DNA of 64,000 bases from Oscillatoriophycideae cyanobacterium NC_groundwater_1537_Pr4_S-0.65um_50_18 (GTDB lineage: Bacteria; Cyanobacteriota; Cyanobacteriia; Elainellales; Elainellaceae). The first letter of the stretch is position 1. Each line of letters begins with the position of its first letter. Made by a program: the position numbers and the translations under genes. Positions 28,106 through 37,385 of the stretch are shown here, in pieces. The stretch covers positions 1 to 64,000 of the forward strand of contig JACQYI010000018.1 in the NCBI GenBank assembly GCA_016208305.1. Reading direction: 5' to 3'. A model generated the notes under the pieces. The model searched no databases. It was not told where the DNA came from and was given only the letters and a program-made list of their open reading frames with translations.

Positions 28106-29944
28106 ATGAGCTATTGCCTGAATCCCGTTTGCCAGAAGCCTCGTAATCCAGAGGATGCGAAGTTCTGTCAAAACTGCGGGGCAAAGCTGTGGGTAGGCGA
28201 TCGCTACCAAGCCTTAGATTTAATTGGGCAAGGGGGATTTGGCAGAACTTTTCTGGCAACCGATCGGCAGGGACAGCCAAGCGATCGCTGCGTCATTAAA
28301 CAGCTCTTGCCGCGCAGCTTAAACTTGACTGCTCCTAACACCCCCAAAGTGAGCGATTTGTTTGAGCGAGAAGTGGCTCAACTCTCCGAATTAGGGCAAC
28401 ATCCGCAGATTCCGAAGCTGCTGGATCACCTAAAATGGGACGATGCACTCTACCTGATTCAGCAATACATAGAGGGGCTGAACCTAGAGCAGGTTTTAGA
28501 GAAAGAGGACACCTGGAACGAGGCTCAAATCTGGGATCTATTGGCAGATCTGCTGCCCGTTCTGCAATTTGTCCATAGCCGCCAGGTGATTCACCGAGAC
28601 ATTAAGCCCGAAAACATTGTCCGTCCGCGATCGGGCGGCAAGCTGGTACTAGTCGATTTTGGCGCATCGAAATACACAGATAAAACGCCTGCCCGTACCG
28701 GAACCCTCATTGGCAGCGCTGGATACGTCGCACCCGAACAGGCAATGGGAAAAGCGGTCTTTGCCAGCGACCTCTACAGCTTAGGAGTGACCTGCGTTCA
28801 CCTGCTGACGGGAATGCACCCTTTTGATCTCTATTCCGTCAGTCAGGATGCTTGGGTGTGGCAGCAGTATTTGACGCAAGCGGTCACGAGCCGTCTGCGA
28901 AAAGTGATGGATAAGCTGCTGCAAAGAGGCATTAATCAGCGCTATCAAACCGCCTCTGAGGTGCTGCAAGATTTACCTGCCGCCCATCAAAGCCGTCCGG
29001 CAAAGAGCGGCAGTCTGCCAGCCTCGTCCTGGATTTGCGATCGCACCTTAACCGGACATGAAGGCGAAGTGACGGCCTTGAGCATCAGCCCCAGCGGCCG
29101 CACATTAGCCAGCGGCAGCAGTGACAAAACTATCCGGTTGTGGCGGCTAGATTCAGGAGAGCTTCTACACACCTTTGGGGGGCGATCGCTTTGGCCTAAC
29201 CCTTGGTCAAACACAGGGCACCAAGACCGCATTAGCGCCCTGACCTTTAGCCGCAACGGTCGTATTTTGATTAGCGGCAGCAGTGACGGCAGCATTAAGC
29301 TGTGGGATCTGGCAAATCTGTCCTTAATTAGCACCCTGCCAGGGCATGGTTGGGAGATTTCAGCGATCGCTCTTGATCCCCAGGGCTATTTACTGGCCAG
29401 CGGCAGTGGCGATGGGCTAATTCAGCTCTGGGAGCCAGAAACCGATGAACTGATTGCCAACCTTTCGGAGCATCAAGATCGGATTAGTGCTCTGCTGATT
29501 CATCCCCAAAAGCAGATCATGATTAGCGGTAGCTATGACAAAACCATTCGGCTATGGGATCTGAGTCGGGATCAGGTCATCCAAACTTTGAAAGGGCATG
29601 TCGATCGCGTTAGCGCTCTGGCCATGACGGCAGATGGCTCAATGTTAGTCAGCGCAGGCTGGGACAGAACCCTGAAGCTGTGGGATTCTCAGCACTGGGA
29701 GCAAGTGCGGGTGATTTCGGCTCATCGCGATCGCATCAACTGTCTAGCCATGCACCCTACAAACCAACTATTTGCCAGCGGTAGTGAAGACAGCAGCATC
29801 AAAATCTGGGAATTGGCCTCTGGCAGCCGCATTGCCCTTTTGCAGCACTCTTGGGGAGTGAATGCGATCGCCTTTAGCCCCGATGGCAGACGGCTAGTGA
29901 GTGGCAGTGCCGATGAGACGATCAAAATTTGGCGGCGTACTTAA
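28106..29944 (+). CDS. Ser/Thr protein kinase with N-terminal zinc ribbon and seven WD40 repeats
   Basis: A 612-residue cytosolic protein. Residues 1-25 form a four-Cys zinc ribbon (Cys4, Cys9, Cys21, Cys24). The kinase domain spans about 33-290: glycine loop IGQGGFGRTF, Lys65, catalytic HRDIKPEN (Asp165) and DFG (184-186) are all present, so it should be active. Seven WD40 units follow from about residue 310 to the end (for example TLASGSSDKTIRLW, MISGSYDKTIRLW), enough for one complete propeller. Such kinase-WD40 fusions are common in cyanobacteria; the propeller presumably binds partners or substrates. The first blade has an insertion (RSLWPNPWSNT). Single gene. Confidence 0.94.
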   Translation: MSYCLNPVCQKPRNPEDAKFCQNCGAKLWVGDRYQALDLIGQGGFGRTFLATDRQGQPSDRCVIKQLLPRSLNLTAPNTPKVSDLFEREVAQLSELGQHPQIPKLLDHLKWDDALYLIQQYIEGLNLEQVLEKEDTWNEAQIWDLLADLLPVLQFVHSRQVIHRDIKPENIVRPRSGGKLVLVDFGASKYTDKTPARTGTLIGSAGYVAPEQAMGKAVFASDLYSLGVTCVHLLTGMHPFDLYSVSQDAWVWQQYLTQAVTSRLRKVMDKLLQRGINQRYQTASEVLQDLPAAHQSRPAKSGSLPASSWICDRTLTGHEGEVTALSISPSGRTLASGSSDKTIRLWRLDSGELLHTFGGRSLWPNPWSNTGHQDRISALTFSRNGRILISGSSDGSIKLWDLANLSLISTLPGHGWEISAIALDPQGYLLASGSGDGLIQLWEPETDELIANLSEHQDRISALLIHPQKQIMISGSYDKTIRLWDLSRDQVIQTLKGHVDRVSALAMTADGSMLVSAGWDRTLKLWDSQHWEQVRVISAHRDRINCLAMHPTNQLFASGSEDSSIKIWELASGSRIALLQHSWGVNAIAFSPDGRRLVSGSADETIKIWRRT

Positions 29945-30241
29945 GTAGCTCACGCTGTAACTTAAACAATTCGCAATTTAAATGTAAAGTTTACGTAGGA
30001 ATTTTATGAAGCCGCGACCGGAAGCTTGTACTTTCACGTAACACACGTTTACAGTTTGAGTCAGGTGTTTCAGCAATTGCCCGAGTTTTTACTGCTATCG
30101 CTCTGATACCAACTCTTAAGAATAGAAACGACAGAGGTTTGCCGAAAACACTTGCACCTAGAGGGTTTCGCGATCCAAAATCGCAAATCTAAAGTCTGAA
30201 GGGGTATCACCTGAGTCAGCCAGAAGTTCAAAGGGTCATTC

Positions 30242-31102
30242 ATGCCAAGGCAGTCGCATCTATCCGAGATTACCTACACGCCAGAAAGCCAACTCCGTCG
30301 TCCTGGGCGCCTGTTTCGAGCTATGGGGCGTGATTTGTTAGCTTCACGAGAGCTAGCTTGGAGGCTTTTCGTTCGAGACATTAATACGCAGTATCGTCAG
30401 TCGCTATTAGGCATTTTTTGGGCGTTTGTTCCCCCGATTGCTGCTGCCGTGGGGCTTACCTTAGCCAGCAGTGCCAAAGTTTTGAATGTCGGGGCAACTG
30501 ACCTTCCCTATCCGGCTTACATTGTGTTTAGTATGGCGCTGTGGCAAACCTTCACTGAATCAGTGACAGGGCCGATTCAAGCCGTAACGGCTGCAAAACC
30601 AATGCTGGCCAAGATCAACTTTCCGCGTGAAGCCATCATCCTGTCGCAGCTAGGGCAGGTCGGTTTTAACTTCGGCATCAAGCTGATTTTGATTATTGGA
30701 CTGTTTCTCTGGTTCAAAATCCCCATCACTTGGGCGGTGATGTTGGCTCCCGTAGCGCTGCTGCACTTAATCGCTCTAGGGACTGCGGTGGGGCTGGTAT
30801 TGGCTCCGCTGGGTGCGCTCTATGAAGATGTGACGCGGGGTTTAACTTTGGCTATGGGCGTTTGGCTGTTTTTTACGCCCGTCATTTACCCTTTGCCCAA
30901 GGAAGGTAACTTTGCCCAAATCGTTCGTTTAAACCCAGTCACGCCTCTCCTATCGGCTGTGCGGGAATTGGCGACCACGGGCCAGATTGCCGACCCCCAG
31001 AGCTTTTGGCTGGCGAGTTTGATCGCAGGTGTAGGGCTGCTCTTGGCTTGGCTGGTCTATCGGGTCGCAATGCCTTTTGTGATTGAACGGATGAGTTCCT
31101 GA
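30242..31102 (+). CDS. Polysaccharide ABC exporter, permease subunit (Wzm type)
   Basis: A 286-residue inner-membrane permease with six predicted helices and the ABC-2/TagG-type N-terminal motif (FVRDINTQYRQSLLGIFWAF). It would carry an undecaprenyl-linked polysaccharide across the membrane together with the ATPase encoded next. The stop codon and the next start share one base (TGATG at 31100-31104), showing translational coupling. It opens a seven-gene polysaccharide cluster. Confidence 0.92.
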   Translation: MPRQSHLSEITYTPESQLRRPGRLFRAMGRDLLASRELAWRLFVRDINTQYRQSLLGIFWAFVPPIAAAVGLTLASSAKVLNVGATDLPYPAYIVFSMALWQTFTESVTGPIQAVTAAKPMLAKINFPREAIILSQLGQVGFNFGIKLILIIGLFLWFKIPITWAVMLAPVALLHLIALGTAVGLVLAPLGALYEDVTRGLTLAMGVWLFFTPVIYPLPKEGNFAQIVRLNPVTPLLSAVRELATTGQIADPQSFWLASLIAGVGLLLAWLVYRVAMPFVIERMSS

Positions 31103-32418
31103 TGAAAAATATGAATACCAACGGCTCCCCTAGCCTGAAGTCGCTTTCGGAAAGCGATACCAATGATGATGTTGTGCTTTCGGTGCAGGGGGTATCCAAA
31201 AAGTTCTGTCGTAGCTTGAAGCGATCGCTCTTCTACGGCATTCAAGACATTGGCTCAGAGCTGACGGGTAAGCGCCAATCTAGTGACACCCTGCGTCCGA
31301 ATGAATTTTGGGCGCTCAAGGATGTCAATTTAAAACTGCGGCGTGGTGAAGGTTTGGGGCTAATTGGGGTGAATGGCAGCGGCAAAACTACCCTATTGCG
31401 CATCATTAGCGGCCTGATTAAACCCGATTCAGGTAGCGTGCGCGTGCGGGGCAGGGTGGCACCCTTGATCGCTTTGGGGGCAGGGTTTAGCCCGGTGCTG
31501 ACAGGGCGTGAAAATATTTACGCCAATATGTCGATTTTGGGACTCTCAACTCAAGAGATCGAAGATCGGTTTGAAGAAGTGGTGGATTTTGCTGAAATTG
31601 GGGATGCGATCGATGCTCCCGTACAAACCTACAGTTCTGGGATGGGGGCAAGGCTGGGGTTTGCTTGCGCTATCCATACCGATCCAGAAATCCTGCTAAT
31701 TGATGAAGTGCTAGCTGTCGGAGACATTCAGTTTCTAGGCAAATGCCATCGGCGGCTGCATGCGTTGCGCAAACAAGGGACGGCCTTTGTGCTGGTTTCA
31801 CACAATCCTCAAGCTATTTTGTCGATGTGCCAAGATGCCATCTACCTGCATAAAGGCAAGGGAATAGCCGTAGGCGATGCCGAAACCGTAATGTCTCAGT
31901 ATGAGTCTGACTTGTTTTATGGGAATGTCAGCAAAACGGCAGGCGTAATGCAGTTTCCCAAACGATCTCGATCGGAATCGCTGGGTCTAGATCTGGTCAG
32001 GCTCTGTTTCCAAAATCCTGCGGGTCAGCCGCTAGAAATCCTGACCACGGGCGAGCCTGTGCAGATTAACATCCAGTTTTTTGTCCATGAAGCGATCGCC
32101 ACGCTCAATCTACGCATCTCTCTGATGAAAGAAGGGCAAACGGTAGTTTATCTGGGTGGCTCCAACGACAAACAGATGTTTCAGGTGTCTCCAGGCCATC
32201 ATGAACTTCAGGTCGATCTACCCCAGATGGGTTTGGCTCCTGGCACTTACACCATGCGGGTAGACATGCGAAAAGATGCGCTGTTTATTCTAGATATCTG
32301 TGAGTCTTTTCACTTTACGGTTCAGTCTAATGGCAGCATGAGTAAGTCTATCTACTATCAGCCGCGCACTTGGAAGCTGCGATCGGTAGAGAGCCAAGAA
32401 ACTGCCATCAGGAGTTAA
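31102..32418 (+). CDS. Polysaccharide ABC exporter, ATPase with C-terminal carbohydrate-binding domain (Wzt type)
   Basis: A 438-residue protein. The ATPase half has Walker A GVNGSGKTT, signature YSSGMGARLGF and Walker B ILLIDEVLAVGD. Residues about 285-438 form a separate beta-rich domain (for example FFVHEAIATLNLRISLMKEG) like the Wzt C-terminal domain that, in E. coli O9a-type systems, recognises the capped non-reducing end of the glycan. Its presence predicts that the exported chain carries a terminal modification, in agreement with the methyltransferase gene two bases downstream. Confidence 0.93.
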   Translation: MKNMNTNGSPSLKSLSESDTNDDVVLSVQGVSKKFCRSLKRSLFYGIQDIGSELTGKRQSSDTLRPNEFWALKDVNLKLRRGEGLGLIGVNGSGKTTLLRIISGLIKPDSGSVRVRGRVAPLIALGAGFSPVLTGRENIYANMSILGLSTQEIEDRFEEVVDFAEIGDAIDAPVQTYSSGMGARLGFACAIHTDPEILLIDEVLAVGDIQFLGKCHRRLHALRKQGTAFVLVSHNPQAILSMCQDAIYLHKGKGIAVGDAETVMSQYESDLFYGNVSKTAGVMQFPKRSRSESLGLDLVRLCFQNPAGQPLEILTTGEPVQINIQFFVHEAIATLNLRISLMKEGQTVVYLGGSNDKQMFQVSPGHHELQVDLPQMGLAPGTYTMRVDMRKDALFILDICESFHFTVQSNGSMSKSIYYQPRTWKLRSVESQETAIRS

Positions 32419-32420
32419 GC
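32410..32420 (+). promoter_or_regulatory. Shine-Dalgarno that fixes the methyltransferase start
   Basis: AGGAG (32410-32414) lies 6 bases before the ATG at 32421, straddling the stop of the Wzt gene. It favours 32421 over the in-frame start at 32370, which lies inside the Wzt reading frame. Confidence 0.7.
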
Positions 32421-33392
32421 ATGTCTTTGGAAACGCTCAGCATCAAAGCTCAGTCGATCGAGAAATCGGCAAGTATGCCAAGAACGCTGTGGCTGTGCGG
32501 CACATTGCAGGTCGCTGTGCTGGCAATTTTATGGAGTTTGGGGCTGCCTCAGCCGGAATTGATTCTGTCGGCTCTGTTGTCAATGCTGGTGATTTTAGCG
32601 ATCGCCATCCAGCTCGAAAGCTACTACAGAACGCAGTCGAACGTGGCTAATCTTCTGCAACTAACCCATCGGCTGATCCATCGGCAAGACGAACAGATCA
32701 CCCGTCAACAAGACGAACAGATCTTAGCGTTGCTCCAGCAAAATTCTGCTCAAAGGCGGCAAGACTATCGACAAATTGAGTCTCTGTTTTCAGTTTTTGC
32801 GCTGCTCAAACTCAGTCATCCCTTGCCTTCGATGCGCGAGTGGGCCATTTCGCCCGATATGGCAGCTTTAATCATTGCCTTGGTGCATGAGCGTAAACCC
32901 AAGCGGGTTGTCGAAGTTAGCAGCGGCATTTCAACGCTGATGGTTGCCTACTGCTTGCAGCAAATTGGCGAGGGCAGCGTCGTTTCTCTAGAGCACGAGG
33001 CGCAATTTGCGGACGCTTCCAGAGAGCAAGTTGGGCGTCACGGTCTGCAAAACATTGCCAAAGTCATTCACGCGCCCCTGGTGCCTGTGACGATCGCGGA
33101 TCAGACCTGGCAATGGTATGACATTGCGCCGCACCAGGCTATTTTGCACCCGATCGATCTGCTGATTATTGATGGGCCACCCGGAGATTTGCAGCATCAG
33201 TCTCGCTATCCTGCTCTGCCACAGTTATTTGATGCCCTGAGTGCCGATGCAATGGTTGTGCTAGATGATGGCGATCGCGCCGATGAACAGGCGATCGTTG
33301 CTCGCTGGCAGCAGGAATTTCCGGGAATACAGGTGCAGCGCATCGCCAATGAGAAGGGAGCTTTTGTCCTGCATGTGAGGAAAGTATCGTAA
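32421..33392 (+). CDS. Membrane-anchored class I SAM methyltransferase with coiled coil
   Basis: A 323-residue protein from the ATG at 32421. Two N-terminal hydrophobic helices (TLWLCGTLQVAVLAILWSLG; LILSALLSMLVILAIAIQL) are followed by a Gln/Glu-rich predicted coiled coil of about 45 residues (with a DEQITRQQDEQILALLQQ repeat), then a Methyltransf_24-like domain (VVEVSSGISTLMVAYCL as the SAM loop; LLIIDGPPG). It ends one base into the next start codon (TAATG). In Wzm/Wzt systems chain length and termination can be set by a capping methyltransferase joined to a coiled coil; the same logic is possible here, though this protein is not a WbdD homologue in architecture. Substrate is inferred. Confidence 0.82.
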   Translation: MSLETLSIKAQSIEKSASMPRTLWLCGTLQVAVLAILWSLGLPQPELILSALLSMLVILAIAIQLESYYRTQSNVANLLQLTHRLIHRQDEQITRQQDEQILALLQQNSAQRRQDYRQIESLFSVFALLKLSHPLPSMREWAISPDMAALIIALVHERKPKRVVEVSSGISTLMVAYCLQQIGEGSVVSLEHEAQFADASREQVGRHGLQNIAKVIHAPLVPVTIADQTWQWYDIAPHQAILHPIDLLIIDGPPGDLQHQSRYPALPQLFDALSADAMVVLDDGDRADEQAIVARWQQEFPGIQVQRIANEKGAFVLHVRKVS

Positions 33393-34342
33393 TGTCATCC
33401 ACCTTGCCTTCCCCTGCACCCCCCACCCTGAGCGTGGCTCTGGCCGTATACAACAGCGATCGCTACCTGCCTGCCTGTCTAGACAGTATTTTGGCGCAAA
33501 CCTTTACAGACTTTGAGTTTCTGATTATTGACGACGGCTCGACGGATCGCGCCCTGCAAATTTTGCAGCAGTATGCGGCTCAAGATCAGCGAATTAAGCT
33601 AATCAGCCGAGAAAATCGCGGCATTGCCAAAACCCGCAACGAGCTGCTGGCGATGGCAACCGGAGAGTTTGTTGCGGTCATGGATGGAGATGATGTAGCC
33701 ATGCCCGATCGCTTTGCCCGTCAGATAGAGTTTTTGCGCACCCACGGAGAAGTCGTCTGTGTGGGCAGTGCCGTCAACTGGATCGATCCGCAGGGGCGCT
33801 ATCTGGGGCATTGCCCAATGCCAGAGTCGGATGAGGAGATTCAGCGGCTGATGCTGGGCGGCATTTCTCTGCTGCATCATCCCTGCACGATGGCTAGACG
33901 CGAGGCGCTGCTGCGGGCGGGCGGCTATGACGAGTCAATGATTGCCTCTGTTGATCTAGACCTGTGGCTGCGGCTGGGAGAGCTAGGTCAGCTAGCAAAC
34001 CTGCCTGAGGTGCTGCTTCACTATCGGCTGCATCCACGATCGATCACCAACGCCCAGCAGCAGCGCCAAACCGACGATGCCCGTCAGTCTTGTGAGCGAG
34101 CCTGGAAACGGCGCGGCATTCAGGGGCAGTTCATTCGCCAGCCTGCTGACCACCTGCACCAAGCCGACTTTTGGCTCCGATGCGGCTGGCTTGGCTTTAA
34201 TGACGGCTTGCGCGACGTGGCGCGGCGATGTGGCCTACGGGCGATCGCCACCCAGCCAGGGCTGCTCGAAGCCTGGAAACTGCTGGTCTGTGCTTTGATC
34301 AAACCTCTGCCTGACAAAACGCTGCGTCAGCCAACGCTATGA
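33392..34342 (+). CDS. Glycosyltransferase family 2 (copy 1)
   Basis: A 316-residue GT-A enzyme. The nucleotide-sugar motifs are SVALAVYNSDRYL, FLIIDDGSTDRAL and the metal-binding VMDGDDVAM, followed by a conserved second half (GGYDESM, DLDLWLRLGELG). It should add a sugar to the lipid-linked glycan on the cytoplasmic face. It overlaps both neighbours by 1-4 bases. Together with the next two genes it forms a tandem paralogue set. Sugar and linkage cannot be read. Confidence 0.92.
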   Translation: MSSTLPSPAPPTLSVALAVYNSDRYLPACLDSILAQTFTDFEFLIIDDGSTDRALQILQQYAAQDQRIKLISRENRGIAKTRNELLAMATGEFVAVMDGDDVAMPDRFARQIEFLRTHGEVVCVGSAVNWIDPQGRYLGHCPMPESDEEIQRLMLGGISLLHHPCTMARREALLRAGGYDESMIASVDLDLWLRLGELGQLANLPEVLLHYRLHPRSITNAQQQRQTDDARQSCERAWKRRGIQGQFIRQPADHLHQADFWLRCGWLGFNDGLRDVARRCGLRAIATQPGLLEAWKLLVCALIKPLPDKTLRQPTL

Positions 34343-35259
34343 AACCACCTGCCATCTCCGTTTTAATGCCTGTATACAATGGCGATCGCTACCTAACAGA
34401 AGCGGTAGAAAGCGTCTTGGCACAGACGTTTACAGACTTTGAGTTCCTGATCATTGACGATGGCTCGACAGATCGATCGCTGCAAATTTTGCAGCAGTAT
34501 GCCGCCCAAGACGATCGGATTCGGCTAATCAGCCGAGAAAATCGCGGGCTAATTGCCACTCTAAATCAGATGCTGGAGCTAGCACAGGGCGAATTTTTGG
34601 CGCGAATGGATGCCGATGACATTGCCGTAGGCGATCGGTTTGCAGCCCAGCTTGAGTTTCTGCGGCAGCACCCTGACTATGTTTGCGTGGGCGGGGCCTT
34701 TGCCCTCATGGATGCCCAAGGCCGCACGGTATTGCCGCTAGAAATGCCCGAAACCAATGACGAAATTCAGCAGGCTATTCTCTCTGGGCGCACCATTATT
34801 AACCATCCTTGCGCCATGATTCGCCGTCAGGCTTTAGAGGCGATCGGCGGCTATGATACGGCTATGGTGACTGTGGAAGATCTGGATATGCTGCTGCGGC
34901 TAGGGGAGGTCGGAAAGTTGGCCAATCTCAAGCAGATGGTGCTGAAATACCGCTTTCACATGGAGTCTGTTAGCGCTAAACGCAGCGAATTTCAGCATCA
35001 GATGGCGCAAGAAGCCTGCCGTCGGGCATGGCAGCGACGGGGCATTACCGGAGAGTTTGCCGCAGAAATGCCCTGGTATCGCCCAGGACGCGATCGTCCC
35101 TCACGCCAATCTTTCTTTCATCGCTATGGTTGGTGGGCGTTTAACAACGGCTGGCGCAGTACGGCAGCCAGCTCGGCACTCCGAGCGATTGCCCTACAGC
35201 CCATCACCCCCGAAAGCTGGAAACTCCTTGCCTGTGCCCTGATTAAACCTATTCCTTAA
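34339..35259 (+). CDS. Glycosyltransferase family 2 (copy 2)
   Basis: A 306-residue GT-A enzyme, start codon overlapping the previous stop (ATGA). Motifs SVLMPVYNGDRYL, FLIIDDGSTDRSL and RMDADDIAV; DLDMLLRLGEVGKLANLK in the second half. Shares long nearly identical stretches with copies 1 and 3, including TFTDFEFLI, LQILQQYAAQD and LISRENRG, showing recent duplication. Its DADD metal motif differs from the DGDD of copy 1, so donor preference may have diverged. Confidence 0.92.
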   Translation: MKPPAISVLMPVYNGDRYLTEAVESVLAQTFTDFEFLIIDDGSTDRSLQILQQYAAQDDRIRLISRENRGLIATLNQMLELAQGEFLARMDADDIAVGDRFAAQLEFLRQHPDYVCVGGAFALMDAQGRTVLPLEMPETNDEIQQAILSGRTIINHPCAMIRRQALEAIGGYDTAMVTVEDLDMLLRLGEVGKLANLKQMVLKYRFHMESVSAKRSEFQHQMAQEACRRAWQRRGITGEFAAEMPWYRPGRDRPSRQSFFHRYGWWAFNNGWRSTAASSALRAIALQPITPESWKLLACALIKPIP

Positions 35260-35351
35260 TTGATATTGCTTCTGATCCGGTTTCGGTCTATTTTCGATCT
35301 GTTCCCGACTTCTGACTCCAACCTCTGATCTGTAATCCCCCGATTAGCCTC

Positions 35352-36281
35352 ATGAGTGTTCCCAGCGTTTCTGTTCTCATGCCCGTTTACAACGCCGAAG
35401 CCTATGTGGCTGAAGCGATTGAGAGTATCCTGCGCCAAAGCTTTACTGACTTTGAGTTCTTGATTGTCAACGATGGCTCTACTGATAGCTCATTGGCTAT
35501 CCTAGAGCGCTATGCCGCACAAGATGCCCGAATTCGGTTGATCAGCCGCGCCAACACGGGTTATGTGGCAGCGCTGAACGAAATGGTACAGCTTGCCCAA
35601 GGTGAGTTTTTAGCCCGCATGGATGCCGATGACGTTGCCATGAGCGATCGCTTTAAGCTTCAAGTCATGCGGTTGCGGCAAGAGCCAGATCTGGTTTGTC
35701 TGGGGGGTGCGCATGGCATGATCGACGAGAAAGGGCGCTGGCTCACCTGTCTGGCCATGCCTGAGGAAAATGAGGAGATTCAAAACCTGGCGCTGAAAGG
35801 ACATACCCCGATTAACCACCCCTGCGTGATGATGCGGCGATCGGCAGTGCTTCAGGTGGGAGCCTATGACACGCATCTCAACCCTTGCGAAGATTTGGAC
35901 TTGTGGCTCAGGTTGGGCGAGGTCGGCAAACTGGCGAACTTAAAAGAAATGGTGCTGAAATATCGGCTCCACTCCAACTCGGTGAGTGAAAAGCAGGGTG
36001 AGTTACAGAACCAAAAAGCGCGCGAAGCCTGTCAGCGGGCTTGGCAACGGCGAAAAATGAACGGCACCTTTGAGGCTTCAGAGCTATGGCGACCGGGACG
36101 CGATCGCCCTTCTCGCTACAGGTTTATGCTGCGGTATGGCTGGTGGGCGTTTAACAGTGGGCAGCGGCAGACAGCCATGCTGTATGGATATAGAGCTATT
36201 CAGGCACTTCCTTGGCAGGGGGAGGGGTGGCGGCTGTTGGCCAGTGCAGCCTTGAAGCCCATTGAAGTAGGCGAACGATGA
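35352..36281 (+). CDS. Glycosyltransferase family 2 (copy 3)
   Basis: A 309-residue GT-A enzyme (SVLMPVYNAEAYV, FLIVNDGSTDSSL, RMDADDVAM, DLDLWLRLGEVGKLANLKE). It is most like copy 2. A 92-base gap without a clear terminator separates it from copy 2, and its stop overlaps copy 4 by four bases. Confidence 0.92.
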   Translation: MSVPSVSVLMPVYNAEAYVAEAIESILRQSFTDFEFLIVNDGSTDSSLAILERYAAQDARIRLISRANTGYVAALNEMVQLAQGEFLARMDADDVAMSDRFKLQVMRLRQEPDLVCLGGAHGMIDEKGRWLTCLAMPEENEEIQNLALKGHTPINHPCVMMRRSAVLQVGAYDTHLNPCEDLDLWLRLGEVGKLANLKEMVLKYRLHSNSVSEKQGELQNQKAREACQRAWQRRKMNGTFEASELWRPGRDRPSRYRFMLRYGWWAFNSGQRQTAMLYGYRAIQALPWQGEGWRLLASAALKPIEVGER

Positions 36282-37315
36282 GGAGATCGGCAACGTCTGT
36301 TCAATCTCAGTCAGAGGAACGACTCATGGTGCATTTTGACCGACCCCCCGTACTTGTGAGCATTTTAATGCCCCTGTACAACGCAGAACCGTTTGTTGCA
36401 GCAGCGCTGACTTCTATTTTGCAGGAGCGCAGCCTGCCGTTAGAAGTCATCATCATCAATGATGGCTCCACGGATGACTCGCTCAGTCGAGTCCGCAAAA
36501 TTCGAGACGATCGCGTTCGAGTGGTGGACAATGTTGGGACGGGCATTGCGGCAGCGCTAAACGCAGGTTTGGCCATAGCCAGAGGACAAATTATCGCCCG
36601 TTGCGATGCAGATGATCTCTATCCTCACCAGCGACTGAGCCGCCAGATTGATTGGCTTTTGCACCATCCAGAATATGGAGCCGTCTGCGGCGGCTATGCA
36701 GCGATCGATCCCAAGGGCCATCCCATCATTCGGCTAGACTGCGGCGGTGAGTCCGAAGATATTACAGAAGAACTGCGCCAGGGGACGACGCGCACCCATC
36801 TATGTACCTTCGCCATCCGAGCTGAAGTGCTGCGATCGCTAGGCGGCTTTCGAGACTATTTTTGCACCGGAGAAGACGTTGATTTTCAACTACGTTTAGG
36901 CGAAATCGCTCAAGTTTGGTATATCCCAGAAGTGCAGTACCACTATCGGCTGCATGGGTCTTCTATCACCCATACCCAAAGCTCGGCCGAGCGAGAATTT
37001 TTTAATGCGATCGCCCGCGAGTTTCAAAAACAGCGCTATACCTACGGCGAAGACGATATTCAGCGCGGCTGTCCGCCCGTGCCACCCAAGAAAAATGACA
37101 AGCCCCTCACCGCAGACCTGCATATTCAAAGCTTTTTGCTGAGCCAAGCCTGGAGAGAATATCACTGTGGACAGCTCCTCAAGGCTGTCGGTACAGGCGT
37201 GCGATCGCTATTGACCAAACCCAGTAACTGGAGCATCTGGCGGAGTTTGCTGGCGCTGTTGCTCAAAACCGTGGGCGGTAGCGGTGGATTAATGGGTAAG
37301 GTGCTGCGCCCCTGA
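36278..37315 (+). CDS. Glycosyltransferase family 2 (copy 4, divergent)
   Basis: A 345-residue GT-A enzyme (VSILMPLYNAEPFV, VIIINDGSTDDSL, RCDADDLYP). It is more distant from copies 1-3 and has a longer C-terminus. Met17 (MVHFDRPPVLV) is an alternative start; the first Met was kept because it overlaps the preceding stop (ATGA), as in the rest of the cluster. It ends the polysaccharide operon, 70 bases before gcvT. Confidence 0.91.
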   Translation: MRRSATSVQSQSEERLMVHFDRPPVLVSILMPLYNAEPFVAAALTSILQERSLPLEVIIINDGSTDDSLSRVRKIRDDRVRVVDNVGTGIAAALNAGLAIARGQIIARCDADDLYPHQRLSRQIDWLLHHPEYGAVCGGYAAIDPKGHPIIRLDCGGESEDITEELRQGTTRTHLCTFAIRAEVLRSLGGFRDYFCTGEDVDFQLRLGEIAQVWYIPEVQYHYRLHGSSITHTQSSAEREFFNAIAREFQKQRYTYGEDDIQRGCPPVPPKKNDKPLTADLHIQSFLLSQAWREYHCGQLLKAVGTGVRSLLTKPSNWSIWRSLLALLLKTVGGSGGLMGKVLRP

Positions 37316-37385
37316 TTTGTGTCTAGCGGTTAAAATTCATAGCTGCGGCTCTACAACATGAAAAGCAGGGACACAATTCGCCACC

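Noticed and set aside
32370-32420. Upstream start of the methyltransferase
   Set aside because: It lies within the Wzt reading frame; the ATG at 32421 has AGGAG at proper spacing.
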